DNA from: an uncultured Actinomycetes bacterium
GTDB taxonomy: Bacteria; Actinomycetota; Thermoleophilia; Solirubrobacterales; Thermoleophilaceae
Length of the DNA stretch: 9,089 nt
Direction of reading: 5' to 3'
Assembly: GCA_946481495.1 (NCBI GenBank)
Contig: CAMLNW010000101.1
Coordinates: forward strand, 1-9,089
In this document: positions 1 through 5,844 of the stretch, one piece after another
How positions within the stretch are numbered: the stretch's first letter is position 1
Layout: each line of letters opens with the position of its first letter
The notes under the pieces: model-generated
Database searches by the model: none
Told to the model about the DNA's origin: nothing
The model's input: the letters and a program-made list of their open reading frames with translations, nothing else
Program-made: the position numbers and the translations under genes

Positions 1-1088
1 ACGCCGGGCAGGCGCTTCAGGACGTCGCCGAGCGTCGAGTCGCCGAAGCGGTCGGCGACCTCGGCCTCGTAGTGGGCGTCATAGAGCATCGGGCGAATGT
101 TGTCGGCCATGCCGCCGTCGACCGCGACATAGGTGCGGATCTCCGGGATCTCCTTGACGGTGCCTACGGTGTAGAGGGTGACGCCCGCGTTGGCGACCAG
201 CGAGCGGCCGGGCTCGCAGAGCACCTTGACCCCGCTCGGCAGCCGCTCGAGCATCTTCTCGGCGAACTCGGCGACGGCCGGCGGATGCTGGTCGCGCGTG
301 TAGGCGCAGGCGAAGCCGCCACCCATGTTGACCACCGGAAAGTCGCCCGCCGCCGCCAGCACCTCGGCGAGCGTGTCATAGACGTCGAGCTCGAAGACCT
401 GGGAGCCGATGTGAGCGTGCAGGCCGCGGACCTCGAGCCCGGCGGCCACGCAGCGATCGAGCGCCTGCGGCAGCGTCGCCAGCGGTAGGCCGAACTTCGA
501 GTCCTCCTGGCCGGTCGCGATCTTGTAGTGGGTCTCGGGGCGGATGCCGGGGGTGACGCGCAGCAAGACCTTCTGCTTGCGGCCAGCGGCAACGCGCTCG
601 AGTCGATCGATCTCGTCGAGCGAGTCCACAATGATGTGGCCGACACCGCTCGCAAGCGCGTACTCCAGCTCGGCAGCGGTCTTGTTGTTGCCGTGCATGT
701 AGATCCGCTCGGGATCGAAGCCGGCTCGCAGGGCGAAGTACAGCTCTCCGCCCGACGCGACGTCGCACGACAGGCCCGCCTCGGCGAAGATCCTCAGCGC
801 CGCGGTGCAGGGGAACGCCTTGCTTGCGTAGAGCACCTCGAAGTCGTCGGTGCGGGCGGCGAAGGCGTTCTGGATCGCGCGGGCGCGCAGGCGTAGGTCG
901 TCTTCGGCGTAGACGTAGGCGGGCGTGCCGAACTCGCGCGCCAGCTCGACGACGTCGCAACGGCCGACCTCGAGCCGTCCGGCGGCGTTGATCCGCGACC
1001 CGAGCGGGTAGACGTGACCGACCCCTCCGGGCAGGGCATCGGCCTGCTCGGGGTCCGCCAACGCCTGCTCCGCATCGTCCTGGCCCAT
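1..1088 (-). CDS. lysA: Diaminopimelate decarboxylase, C-terminus cut by the window edge
   Basis: Converts meso-2,6-diaminopimelate to L-lysine and CO2, the last step of lysine synthesis; PLP-dependent, cytoplasmic. The 362 visible codons, read from the ATG at 1088–1086, show the fold-III decarboxylase alanine-racemase-type barrel. ASKAF (88–92) carries the PLP lysine K90. HIGSQ (226–230), the glycine loop NMGGGF (254–259) and CEPGRS (291–296) bind cofactor and phosphate. VDGGMADNIRPMLY (323–336) opens the C-terminal β-domain. The family is usually about 420 residues, so some 60 are missing, including the conserved Cys-Glu active-site segment supplied to the partner subunit. A 25-residue polar leader precedes the recognisable domain; no other ATG, GTG or TTG start lies in the 14 codons upstream. 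No Shine-Dalgarno sequence is visible, and a -10-like box lies 10 bases before the ATG. Divergent from the metal importer. Identification is secure; the exact start is less so. Confidence 0.96.
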   Translation of the reverse strand, partial: MGQDDAEQALADPEQADALPGGVGHVYPLGSRINAAGRLEVGRCDVVELAREFGTPAYVYAEDDLRLRARAIQNAFAARTDDFEVLYASKAFPCTAALRIFAEAGLSCDVASGGELYFALRAGFDPERIYMHGNNKTAAELEYALASGVGHIIVDSLDEIDRLERVAAGRKQKVLLRVTPGIRPETHYKIATGQEDSKFGLPLATLPQALDRCVAAGLEVRGLHAHIGSQVFELDVYDTLAEVLAAAGDFPVVNMGGGFACAYTRDQHPPAVAEFAEKMLERLPSGVKVLCEPGRSLVANAGVTLYTVGTVKEIPEIRTYVAVDGGMADNIRPMLYDAHYEAEVADRFGDSTLGDVLKRLPG

Positions 1089-1098
1089 GGAGACGCGG

Positions 1099-1104
1099 AT
1101 TATG
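1099..1104 (-). promoter_or_regulatory. Candidate -10 box of lysA (near-leaderless)
   Basis: CATAAT on the minus strand matches TATAAT at 5 of 6 bases and ends 10 bases before the lysA ATG. Transcription would start about 3–4 bases before the start codon, giving an almost leaderless mRNA. This fits the lack of a ribosome binding site. I see no convincing -35 hexamer at 16–18 bases. Confidence 0.35.
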
Positions 1105-1154
1105 AAGCAACGGCAAATCTGCGCTGACAGTGGGCGAAGTGGCCCGATCCGGTT

Positions 1155-1173
1155 ATCGAGAATGATTCTCGAT
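1155..1173. promoter_or_regulatory. Zur/Fur-family operator candidate (perfect 19-bp palindrome)
   Basis: ATCGAGAAT-G-ATTCTCGAT has two perfect 9-base arms around one central base. The core GAGAATGATTCTC has the AT-rich 7-1-7 shape of actinobacterial Zur boxes (family type TGAAAATGATTTTCA) and also resembles Fur boxes. It ends 12 bases before the GTG of the first importer gene and abuts the candidate -10 box at 1174–1179, so a bound repressor would block RNA polymerase. Because it precedes a zinc/manganese-type importer, Zur is the most likely regulator. Mur/MntR-like or Fur control cannot be excluded. The lysA start lies 66 bases away on the other side. Confidence 0.6.
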
Positions 1174-1179
1174 TACATT
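1174..1179 (+). promoter_or_regulatory. Candidate -10 box of the metal importer operon (leaderless)
   Basis: TACATT matches TATAAT at 4 of 6 bases, including the key first T, second A and last T. It ends six bases before the GTG at 1186, which places the expected transcription start on the start codon itself. No Shine-Dalgarno sequence precedes that GTG. The palindrome at 1155–1173 fills the spacer upstream. No good -35 match is visible. Confidence 0.35.
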
Positions 1180-1185
1180 TAGCTA

Positions 1186-2049
1186 GTGAGCTCGCTCGCC
1201 TCGCTGCCCTCGCCCGGCGATCTCGTCGAGCTGCCGTTCATGCGCACGGCGTTGATCGAGCTGACGCTGCTCGGGGTCGCAGGCGGCCTGCTCGGCGCCT
1301 GGATCGTGCTGCGACGGCTGGCCTTCTTCGCCCACGCCGTCGGCACCGCGACCTTCCCTGGGCTGGTGATCGCCGACGGCACGGGGTTCAGCGCAACCCT
1401 CGCCGCGCTGGCGGTGGCGCTTGGCTACGCCGGCGGCGTTGAGCGAGCCGGCCGCTCGGGGCGCGACCCGGGCGACGTGGCGACGGCGCTCGCGCTCGTC
1501 GTGGCGCTGGCGCTCGGCGTCGTGCTCGCGAGCGACGTCTTTGAGTCGGGCGCGGCTGTCGACCGGCTGCTGTTCGGATCGGCGCTCGGTCTCAACGGCA
1601 GCGACCTGTGGGTCGCGGCCGGCGCTGCCGCCCTCGCCGTGGTGGCGACGGCACTGCTCGGCCGAGCCTGGACTGCGGCCGGATTCGACGCGCCGGGCAC
1701 GTCGGCCCTCGGCCTGCCGGTGCGAACTGGTGACCTGCTGCTGCTAGGTCTGATCGCCGTCGCCGCGGTCGCCGCCCTGCCGGCCGTCGGCGCGCTACTC
1801 GTCGCCTCTCTGTTCGTCGTGCCGGCGGCGACGGCACGCCTCGTGACGCGCGGGATCGGCACGCTGCTCGCCGCCGCGGTAGCCGTCGCCGTCGCCCAGG
1901 GAGCCGTAGGGCTCTACGTCTCGCTCTGGCTCGACGTCCCGCCCGGCCCCGCGGTCGCCGTGGTCGGCTCGGCCGCCTACGCCGTGGCCGCCCTCGGCGC
2001 AGCCCTGCTCCGTCGCGGCCCCGCCCCAGTCGTCGCGGAGGCGACATGA
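1186..2049 (+). CDS. znuB: Zinc/manganese-type ABC importer permease (ABC-3 family), first of two
   Basis: Membrane subunit of a divalent-metal ABC importer. The 287-residue protein is almost all hydrophobic, with about seven or eight membrane segments (roughly 20–42, 55–82, 98–116, 140–160, 182–213, 224–249, 256–275). Family marks are FMRTALIELTLLGVAGGLLG (19–38), followed by WIVLRRLAFFAHAVGTATFPGL (39–60, given by its ends W39 and L60). GALLVASLFVVPAATARLVT (202–221) is the hallmark loop before the last helices, and LDVPPGP follows at 249–255. The length is normal. The GTG start at 1186 is chosen for its position after the operator and -10 box; an in-frame ATG at 1240 (codon 19) would start just before the first helix. 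It overlaps the ATPase gene by four bases (ATGA), so translation is coupled. Zinc is preferred over manganese because of the Zur-like operator; the protein sequence alone does not decide the metal. Confidence 0.85.
   Translation: MSSLASLPSPGDLVELPFMRTALIELTLLGVAGGLLGAWIVLRRLAFFAHAVGTATFPGLVIADGTGFSATLAALAVALGYAGGVERAGRSGRDPGDVATALALVVALALGVVLASDVFESGAAVDRLLFGSALGLNGSDLWVAAGAAALAVVATALLGRAWTAAGFDAPGTSALGLPVRTGDLLLLGLIAVAAVAALPAVGALLVASLFVVPAATARLVTRGIGTLLAAAVAVAVAQGAVGLYVSLWLDVPPGPAVAVVGSAAYAVAALGAALLRRGPAPVVAEAT
2037..2041 (+). promoter_or_regulatory. Shine-Dalgarno site of the importer ATPase gene
   Basis: GGAGG lies four bases before the ATG at 2046, inside the end of the upstream permease gene. 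It supports this start for the ATPase. It also contrasts with the first genes of transcription units in this window, which lack such a site. Confidence 0.5.
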
Positions 2050-2873
2050 GCCGATCCAGCCGACCTTGGGCGCATTCCAGCCGAAGTACGGCCGAAGGCG
2101 ACCCAACGTCTGCCGGCGATGCCGTTGCGGTCGCGGTCGGCGGACTGACCGCGACGTATGGCGAGCCGACCCCGGCGCTCGAAGACGTAGACTTCGCGCT
2201 GCCCGCCGGCAGCTCGCTCTGCGTGCTCGGCCCCAACGGCGGCGGCAAGACGACGCTCTTCCGCGCACTGACCGGCGAGCTGACGCTGCTGCGTGGCAGC
2301 GTCAGCGTCGATGGCCGCCCCGCCTACCTCGCCCAGACCGAGCGAACACGGCTCGACTTCCCGGTCAGCGCGCTCGATGTCGCGCTGATGGGCTCGCTCG
2401 CCAACGGCCGCTGGTGGCTGCCGGCTCGGCGCGCCGATCGCGCAGCCGCCCAAGCCGCTCTCGAACGAGTCGGTCTCGAAAACCGTTCGGGTGACCGCTT
2501 CGGCGAGCTGTCCGGTGGCCAGCGCCAGCGCGTGCTGCTCGCCCGCGCGCTCGTCCAGGACGCACGCGTGCTGCTGCTCGACGAGCCGCTCGCCGGCGTC
2601 GACCCCGCCAGCGGCGAACGGATCGAGGCGCTGTTCCGCGAGCTGCGCGACGAGGGCCGCACGTTGCTCGTCTCGACCCACGACGTCGACAGCGTGCGCG
2701 CCTTCGACCGCGTCCTCTGCCTCAACCAGCGCCAGATCGCCTTCGGCAACCCGTCGACGGCGCTGACCCGCGCAGCGCTCGAGCAGACCTACGGCGACGA
2801 GATCGTCGTACTCGACGACGATGGCTCTGGCGGGCCGGTTCGCGCGGTCACCGTCCAGCACCACCACCACTGA
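2046..2873 (+). CDS. znuC: Zinc/manganese-type ABC importer ATPase with C-terminal histidine tail
   Basis: Cytoplasmic ATPase that drives the metal importer. All nucleotide-binding motifs are present in the 275 residues: Walker A GPNGGGKTT (62–70), Q-loop glutamine Q97, signature LSGGQRQRVLLARAL (155–169), Walker B VLLLDE (175–180) with D-loop AGVD (183–186), and switch histidine H212 (STHD). A 25–28-residue polar N-terminal extension precedes the domain. The protein ends VTVQHHHH: four consecutive histidines right after an acidic stretch (LDDDG, 256–260), a plausible metal-sensing or metal-binding tail. The start is backed by GGAGG at 2037–2041. It overlaps the upstream permease by four bases, and its TGA shares one base with the ATG of the downstream permease, so the three genes form one tightly coupled operon. 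Family assignment is firm; zinc specificity is inferred from the operator and tail. Confidence 0.92.
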   Translation: MSRSSRPWAHSSRSTAEGDPTSAGDAVAVAVGGLTATYGEPTPALEDVDFALPAGSSLCVLGPNGGGKTTLFRALTGELTLLRGSVSVDGRPAYLAQTERTRLDFPVSALDVALMGSLANGRWWLPARRADRAAAQAALERVGLENRSGDRFGELSGGQRQRVLLARALVQDARVLLLDEPLAGVDPASGERIEALFRELRDEGRTLLVSTHDVDSVRAFDRVLCLNQRQIAFGNPSTALTRAALEQTYGDEIVVLDDDGSGGPVRAVTVQHHHH

Positions 2874-3736
2874 TGGACCTGCTCGAGCCGCTCCAGTCCG
2901 GGATCGAGCGCCGCGCGCTGCTCGAGGTCGCGCTGCTCGGCGGCTTCTGCGGCGCGCTCGGCTACTGGATCACGACCTTCAGACTCAGCTACCCGGCGGA
3001 GTCGCTTGCCCACGGGCTGCTGCCCGGGCTTGTGCTGGCCGCCCTGGCGGGCGTACCGCTGTTGCTCGGCGGCGTCGTGGGGGTGGCGATCGCGGCGCTG
3101 GCGATCGCATTGGCGAGCCGCGATCCGCGCGTCGGCTCGGACACCGCGACGGCGGTGGCGGTGACCGGCCTACTCGGACTCGGCGGCCTGCTCGCGCTCA
3201 GCCCCGGCGCGCCGGCCCGCCTCGAGGAGCTGCTGTTCGGCAACCCGCTTGGCGTGACCGACGGCGATCTGGTCGCGGCCGCCGCGCTGGCGCTGGTCGG
3301 CGGTGCCGCTCTGATCGCGCTGCACCGGGTGTTCGGCGCGGTTGCGCTCGACGCCGCCGGCGCCCGCGCGCTCGGCATCCGACCGACGGCGGTCCGCCTG
3401 GCGCTGCTCCTGCTGCTCGCCGCCGCGCTGGCAATTGCCGTCCAAGGCCTCGGCAGCCTGCTCGTACTCGCCATCCTCGTCGCGCCGGCCGTGGCGGTCC
3501 GCGATCATGTCAGCTCGCCGGGCCGGGCGATGGTCGCCGCTAGCGCGACCGCCGTCGTCGCAGGCGTCGCCGGCATCTACGCCTCGCACCTGCTCGGCAC
3601 CGCCGCCGGTGCGTCGGTCGCGCTCACCCTCTGCCTAGCAGCGGCAATCGGTTCCGCGCTGCCGCGCGGCATCGGGCAAACGGCCGCGAACGCAACGCCG
3701 GAAGCGTCCGCCCCAGCGGCAGGACCGATCGGCTAG
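2873..3736 (+). CDS. Zinc/manganese-type ABC importer permease (ABC-3 family), second of two
   Basis: Second membrane subunit of the same importer, 287 residues like the first but clearly divergent. It has the same topology of seven or eight hydrophobic segments (about 15–35, 48–82, 91–110, 130–150, 173–208, 220–243, 246–263). Family marks are LLGGFCGALGYWITTFRLSY (21–40), then PAESLAHGLLPGL (41–53), LLFGNPLGVTDGDL (120–133), and LGSLLVLAILVAPAVAVR (193–210), the counterpart of VGALLVASLFVVPAATAR in the first permease. A proline/alanine-rich tail (264–287) is probably disordered. The start codon overlaps the ATPase stop by one base. Two different permeases with one ATPase suggest a heterodimeric channel like the TroCD/MntCD type, rather than the ZnuB homodimer. 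The operon ends 18 bases before the converging lgt stop. Confidence 0.85.
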   Translation: MDLLEPLQSGIERRALLEVALLGGFCGALGYWITTFRLSYPAESLAHGLLPGLVLAALAGVPLLLGGVVGVAIAALAIALASRDPRVGSDTATAVAVTGLLGLGGLLALSPGAPARLEELLFGNPLGVTDGDLVAAAALALVGGAALIALHRVFGAVALDAAGARALGIRPTAVRLALLLLLAAALAIAVQGLGSLLVLAILVAPAVAVRDHVSSPGRAMVAASATAVVAGVAGIYASHLLGTAAGASVALTLCLAAAIGSALPRGIGQTAANATPEASAPAAGPIG

Positions 3737-3750
3737 CGCCGACCGACTTT
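3726..3750 (+). terminator. Weak terminator candidate after the metal importer operon
   Basis: TCGGC (3729–3733) and GCCGA (3738–3742) pair around a 4-base loop containing the stop codon. Two further pairs follow after one mismatch (3726–3727 with 3744–3745), and then only three T residues. It is the only hairpin I see at this convergent junction. The stem is short and the T-run minimal, so this is tentative. Confidence 0.2.
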
Positions 3751-3754
3751 CCAC

Positions 3755-4516
3755 TCAGGCCGCCGCGGCGCGCTGACCCGGCGGACTACCGCGTAGCCGC
3801 CCGAGCCAGTAGGCGCCGCCGAGGATCATCGCGACGCTGATCAGCTGCGCCTCGGTCAGCCCGATCACTAGGTCGTCGTTGCGGCGGATGAACTCGATCA
3901 GCAGCCGCTCGAAGCCGGCCAGCACGAGATAGAGCGCGAACAGACCACCGGGCTTGACGCGGTCGCGCAGTTGCCACAGCGCGAGCGCGATCAGGCCCAT
4001 CGCGAGCGTCTCGAAGATCGGCGTCGGGTGAACCTCCTGCAGGGTTCGCACGGTCCCGTCGGGGTAGGCCATTCCCCACGGCATATCGGTCGCCCGGCCG
4101 TAGTCGCCATCACCGGAGAGCTGGCAACCGACGCGCCCGATCGCGTTGCCGAGCGCGAGCGCCGGCGCGCAGAGGTCGAACAGCCCGACGCCGAGGAAGC
4201 CGCGCCAGCGCGCCCAGAGGCAGACGGCGATCGTGCCGCCGATCACGCCGCCCAGCCAGACCAGTCCGGTTCCGCCGAACAGCGTGCCGACGAAGTCGTC
4301 CGACGCCCGGTCCCAGTTCTGCAGGATGAAGTCGATCCGGCCGCCGATCAGCCCGCCGATGATTCCCGCGAAGACCATCTCGTAGGCCCAATCGCGCGGC
4401 TTGCCGAGCTCCTCGAGCCGGCGCGCAACCAACGCCCCCGCCGCGAGAAACCCGAGCGCGAAGCAGATCCCGAAGGTCTGCAGGGTGATCGGACCGATAC
4501 TGATCTCCGGGAGCAC
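3755..4516 (-). CDS. lgt: Prolipoprotein diacylglyceryl transferase
   Basis: Transfers diacylglycerol from phosphatidylglycerol to the lipobox cysteine of prolipoproteins, the first lipoprotein maturation step, in the cytoplasmic membrane. The 253 residues include about seven hydrophobic segments. The family signature is near the middle: GNAIGRVGCQLSGDGDYGR (123–141), then TDMPWGMAYP (143–152), with HPTPIFE (163–169) and ERLLIEFIRRND (203–214) providing the conserved His, Glu and Arg. The N-terminal part has GGRIDFIL (58–65). The variant GRVGCQLSGDGDYG differs from the more common GRxxNFxNxExxG but is seen in other phyla (from memory). The start is GTG at 4516–4514, 18 bases after the stop of the M23 peptidase gene on the same strand, so the two are probably cotranscribed. 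No strong Shine-Dalgarno site is visible. The length is at the short end of the family. Confidence 0.93.
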   Translation of the reverse strand: MLPEISIGPITLQTFGICFALGFLAAGALVARRLEELGKPRDWAYEMVFAGIIGGLIGGRIDFILQNWDRASDDFVGTLFGGTGLVWLGGVIGGTIAVCLWARWRGFLGVGLFDLCAPALALGNAIGRVGCQLSGDGDYGRATDMPWGMAYPDGTVRTLQEVHPTPIFETLAMGLIALALWQLRDRVKPGGLFALYLVLAGFERLLIEFIRRNDDLVIGLTEAQLISVAMILGGAYWLGRLRGSPPGQRAAAA

Positions 4517-4534
4517 GGCCCGGACCCTAGCGGC

Positions 4535-5695
4535 CTACAGGTATCCGAACGGGTCCACTGGAGAGCCGTTAACGCGAGTCTCGAAGTGGAGGTGGTCGCC
4601 GTAGCAGTGGCCGGTGCAGCCGACGTAGCCGATCACCTGGCCTTGGGTCACCGACGCTCCCTGTGAGGTCGCATAACCCGACTGGTGGGCGTAGCAAGTC
4701 GACAGCGAGCCGGTGTGTTGGATGCAGGTGTAGTTGCCGTAGCCGGAGACCGAGCCGAGCAGGACGACGGTGCCGCCGTCGGCGGCGCGGATCGGCGTGC
4801 CGGCCGGAACCGCGATGTCGATGCCGGCGTGCAGACGACCCCAGCGCTGGCCGAACGGCGAGACAACCGAGCCATTGACCGGCCAGATCAGCTGACCGGT
4901 GCCGTGCTTGATCGGTCCGGCAGGCAGCGAGCCCTGGAGCTGTCCGGTGACGCGCGCCTGGGCGGCCTCGAGCTCCTGGAGGTCGCCCTCGAGCTCGGAG
5001 CGGCTGGCGCGAACCTGCGCAAGAGTGTGCGAGCGGCCGTTGCGCTCGGAGCGCAGCTCGCCCTGGGTCGAGGCGAGCTGGTCGCGCGCGGCGGCGATCT
5101 CGTCGCGCTGACGCAGGACGGCGACGGCGATCGCCTCCTTCTGCTGCTCCAGCTTCGCGAGCGTCTGCTCCTGGCGCTCGAAGCGCTGCTTGAGCTTGCG
5201 AACGAGGATCACGACGTCGCGATCTTGGTCGGAGATCCGCTCGAGGAACTCGGTCCGGTCAAGCAGGTCGGAGAAACCGTCGGCGGCAAGGATCACGGTC
5301 AGCGCGTCGGGGCGGTCGGACTTGTAGAGCTCAACCAGCCGCTCGGCGAGCGCGTCGCGCGAGATGCCGAGCCGCTTGCGGGCGCGGGCGAGCTTGTCGC
5401 GGGCGACCTCGAGGTCGTCGCGAACCTTCAGCAGCTCGGCGCGGCGGGCGTCGAGTTCCGTCTGGACGGTCCCGAGCCGGCGCTGGGTGCTGTTGATCTC
5501 GCCCTGCAGGCCCCTGATCCGGTTGTTGAAGCCGGAGATCGTCTCGGTCAGCACGCCCTCCTGATGCTTCTTCTCCTCGACCTGGGAGCGCTTCGCGTCG
5601 ATCCGTTCCGACAGCGGCGCCGTCTGCCCGGGCAGGGGCAGCAGCACATAGGCCGACAGGCCGAGAACGATCGGAATCCAGAAGTACTTGCGCAT
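4535..5695 (-). CDS. Secreted coiled-coil M23 (LytM/EnvC-like) peptidoglycan endopeptidase
   Basis: Predicted zinc endopeptidase that cuts peptidoglycan cross-links outside the membrane. Of 386 residues, 4–22 form a hydrophobic signal or anchor segment after MRK. Residues 28–125 and 155–255 are long charged coiled coils; between them (121–158) is the LYKSDRPDALTVIL / FSDLLDRTEFLERI segment typical of EnvC- and CwlO-type hydrolases. The C-terminal M23 domain (268–386) keeps every catalytic residue: H289 and D293 (HAGID), H337 (YAH), H368 and H370 (HLHFE). It therefore looks active, unlike degenerate EnvC activators. The only four cysteines (C324, C334, C360, C364) all lie in this domain and could form two disulfides. 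EnvC-like proteins are normally controlled by FtsEX, but no ftsEX is nearby. It heads a likely two-gene operon with lgt. The ATG at 5695 has no visible ribosome binding site. Confidence 0.9.
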   Translation of the reverse strand: MRKYFWIPIVLGLSAYVLLPLPGQTAPLSERIDAKRSQVEEKKHQEGVLTETISGFNNRIRGLQGEINSTQRRLGTVQTELDARRAELLKVRDDLEVARDKLARARKRLGISRDALAERLVELYKSDRPDALTVILAADGFSDLLDRTEFLERISDQDRDVVILVRKLKQRFERQEQTLAKLEQQKEAIAVAVLRQRDEIAAARDQLASTQGELRSERNGRSHTLAQVRASRSELEGDLQELEAAQARVTGQLQGSLPAGPIKHGTGQLIWPVNGSVVSPFGQRWGRLHAGIDIAVPAGTPIRAADGGTVVLLGSVSGYGNYTCIQHTGSLSTCYAHQSGYATSQGASVTQGQVIGYVGCTGHCYGDHLHFETRVNGSPVDPFGYL

Positions 5696-5798
5696 GGAAA
5701 AGAGGGACTACATCCCGACAGACATCGCGATTGCCGCCGTGTGCAGGCAAATCGACCGGCGGGACTGAGCCAAAGTAACACGCCCAAAGCGGCTTTCC

Positions 5799-5828
5799 GA
5801 GGGGATGCAATGGATCGTGCACCCCCTC
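5799..5828. promoter_or_regulatory. Inverted repeat upstream of htpX, operator or hairpin candidate
   Basis: GAGGGGATGCA (5799–5809) and TGCACCCCCTC (5818–5828) are inverse complements at 10 of 11 positions, separated by 8 bases. The right arm ends two bases before the -10-like box of htpX, so the repeat covers the -35 and spacer region. That position suits a repressor or activator site for the htpX–pspAB unit. It would not be in the mRNA if transcription starts near the ATG, which argues for a DNA-level operator over an RNA hairpin. I cannot name the regulator. Confidence 0.45.
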
Positions 5829-5830
5829 AC

Positions 5831-5836
5831 TATGCT
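5831..5836 (+). promoter_or_regulatory. Candidate -10 box of htpX (near-leaderless)
   Basis: TATGCT keeps the TA...T frame of the -10 consensus and ends eight bases before the ATG at 5845. Transcription would begin within about two bases of the start codon, consistent with the absence of a Shine-Dalgarno sequence. The same hexamer occurs in front of the antitoxin gene at 7950–7945. Confidence 0.4.
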
Positions 5837-5844
5837 TCGAGTAC

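Larger units (their letters stand above)
5696..5844. other. Divergent intergenic region between the M23 peptidase gene and htpX
   Basis: This is the longest gene-free stretch in the window (149 bases). On the htpX side it holds a long inverted repeat (5799–5828) and a -10-like box (5831–5836). Towards the M23 gene I see two CCAAAG direct repeats 14 bases apart (5770–5775 and 5784–5789) and a small AAAGC-G-GCTTT palindrome (5786–5796). A possible minus-strand -10, TACTTT, lies at 5777–5772 and would give the M23 gene a leader of about 70 bases. None of the M23-side elements is strong. Confidence 0.5.

Noticed and set aside
376..1116. A 246-codon minus-strand frame overlapping lysA
   Set aside because: The neighbouring frame from 1088 carries all decarboxylase motifs; this frame gives Arg/Pro/Ala-rich nonsense.
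1977..2870. A 297-codon minus-strand open frame opposite the importer ATPase gene
   Set aside because: The plus strand encodes a full ABC ATPase with every motif. The antisense translation is rich in Ala, Arg, Glu and Gly without family marks.
2859..2870. The four-histidine run as a cloning tag or assembly artefact
   Set aside because: It has only four histidines and lies at a natural overlapping stop/start junction within a continuous operon. No vector-like sequence surrounds it.
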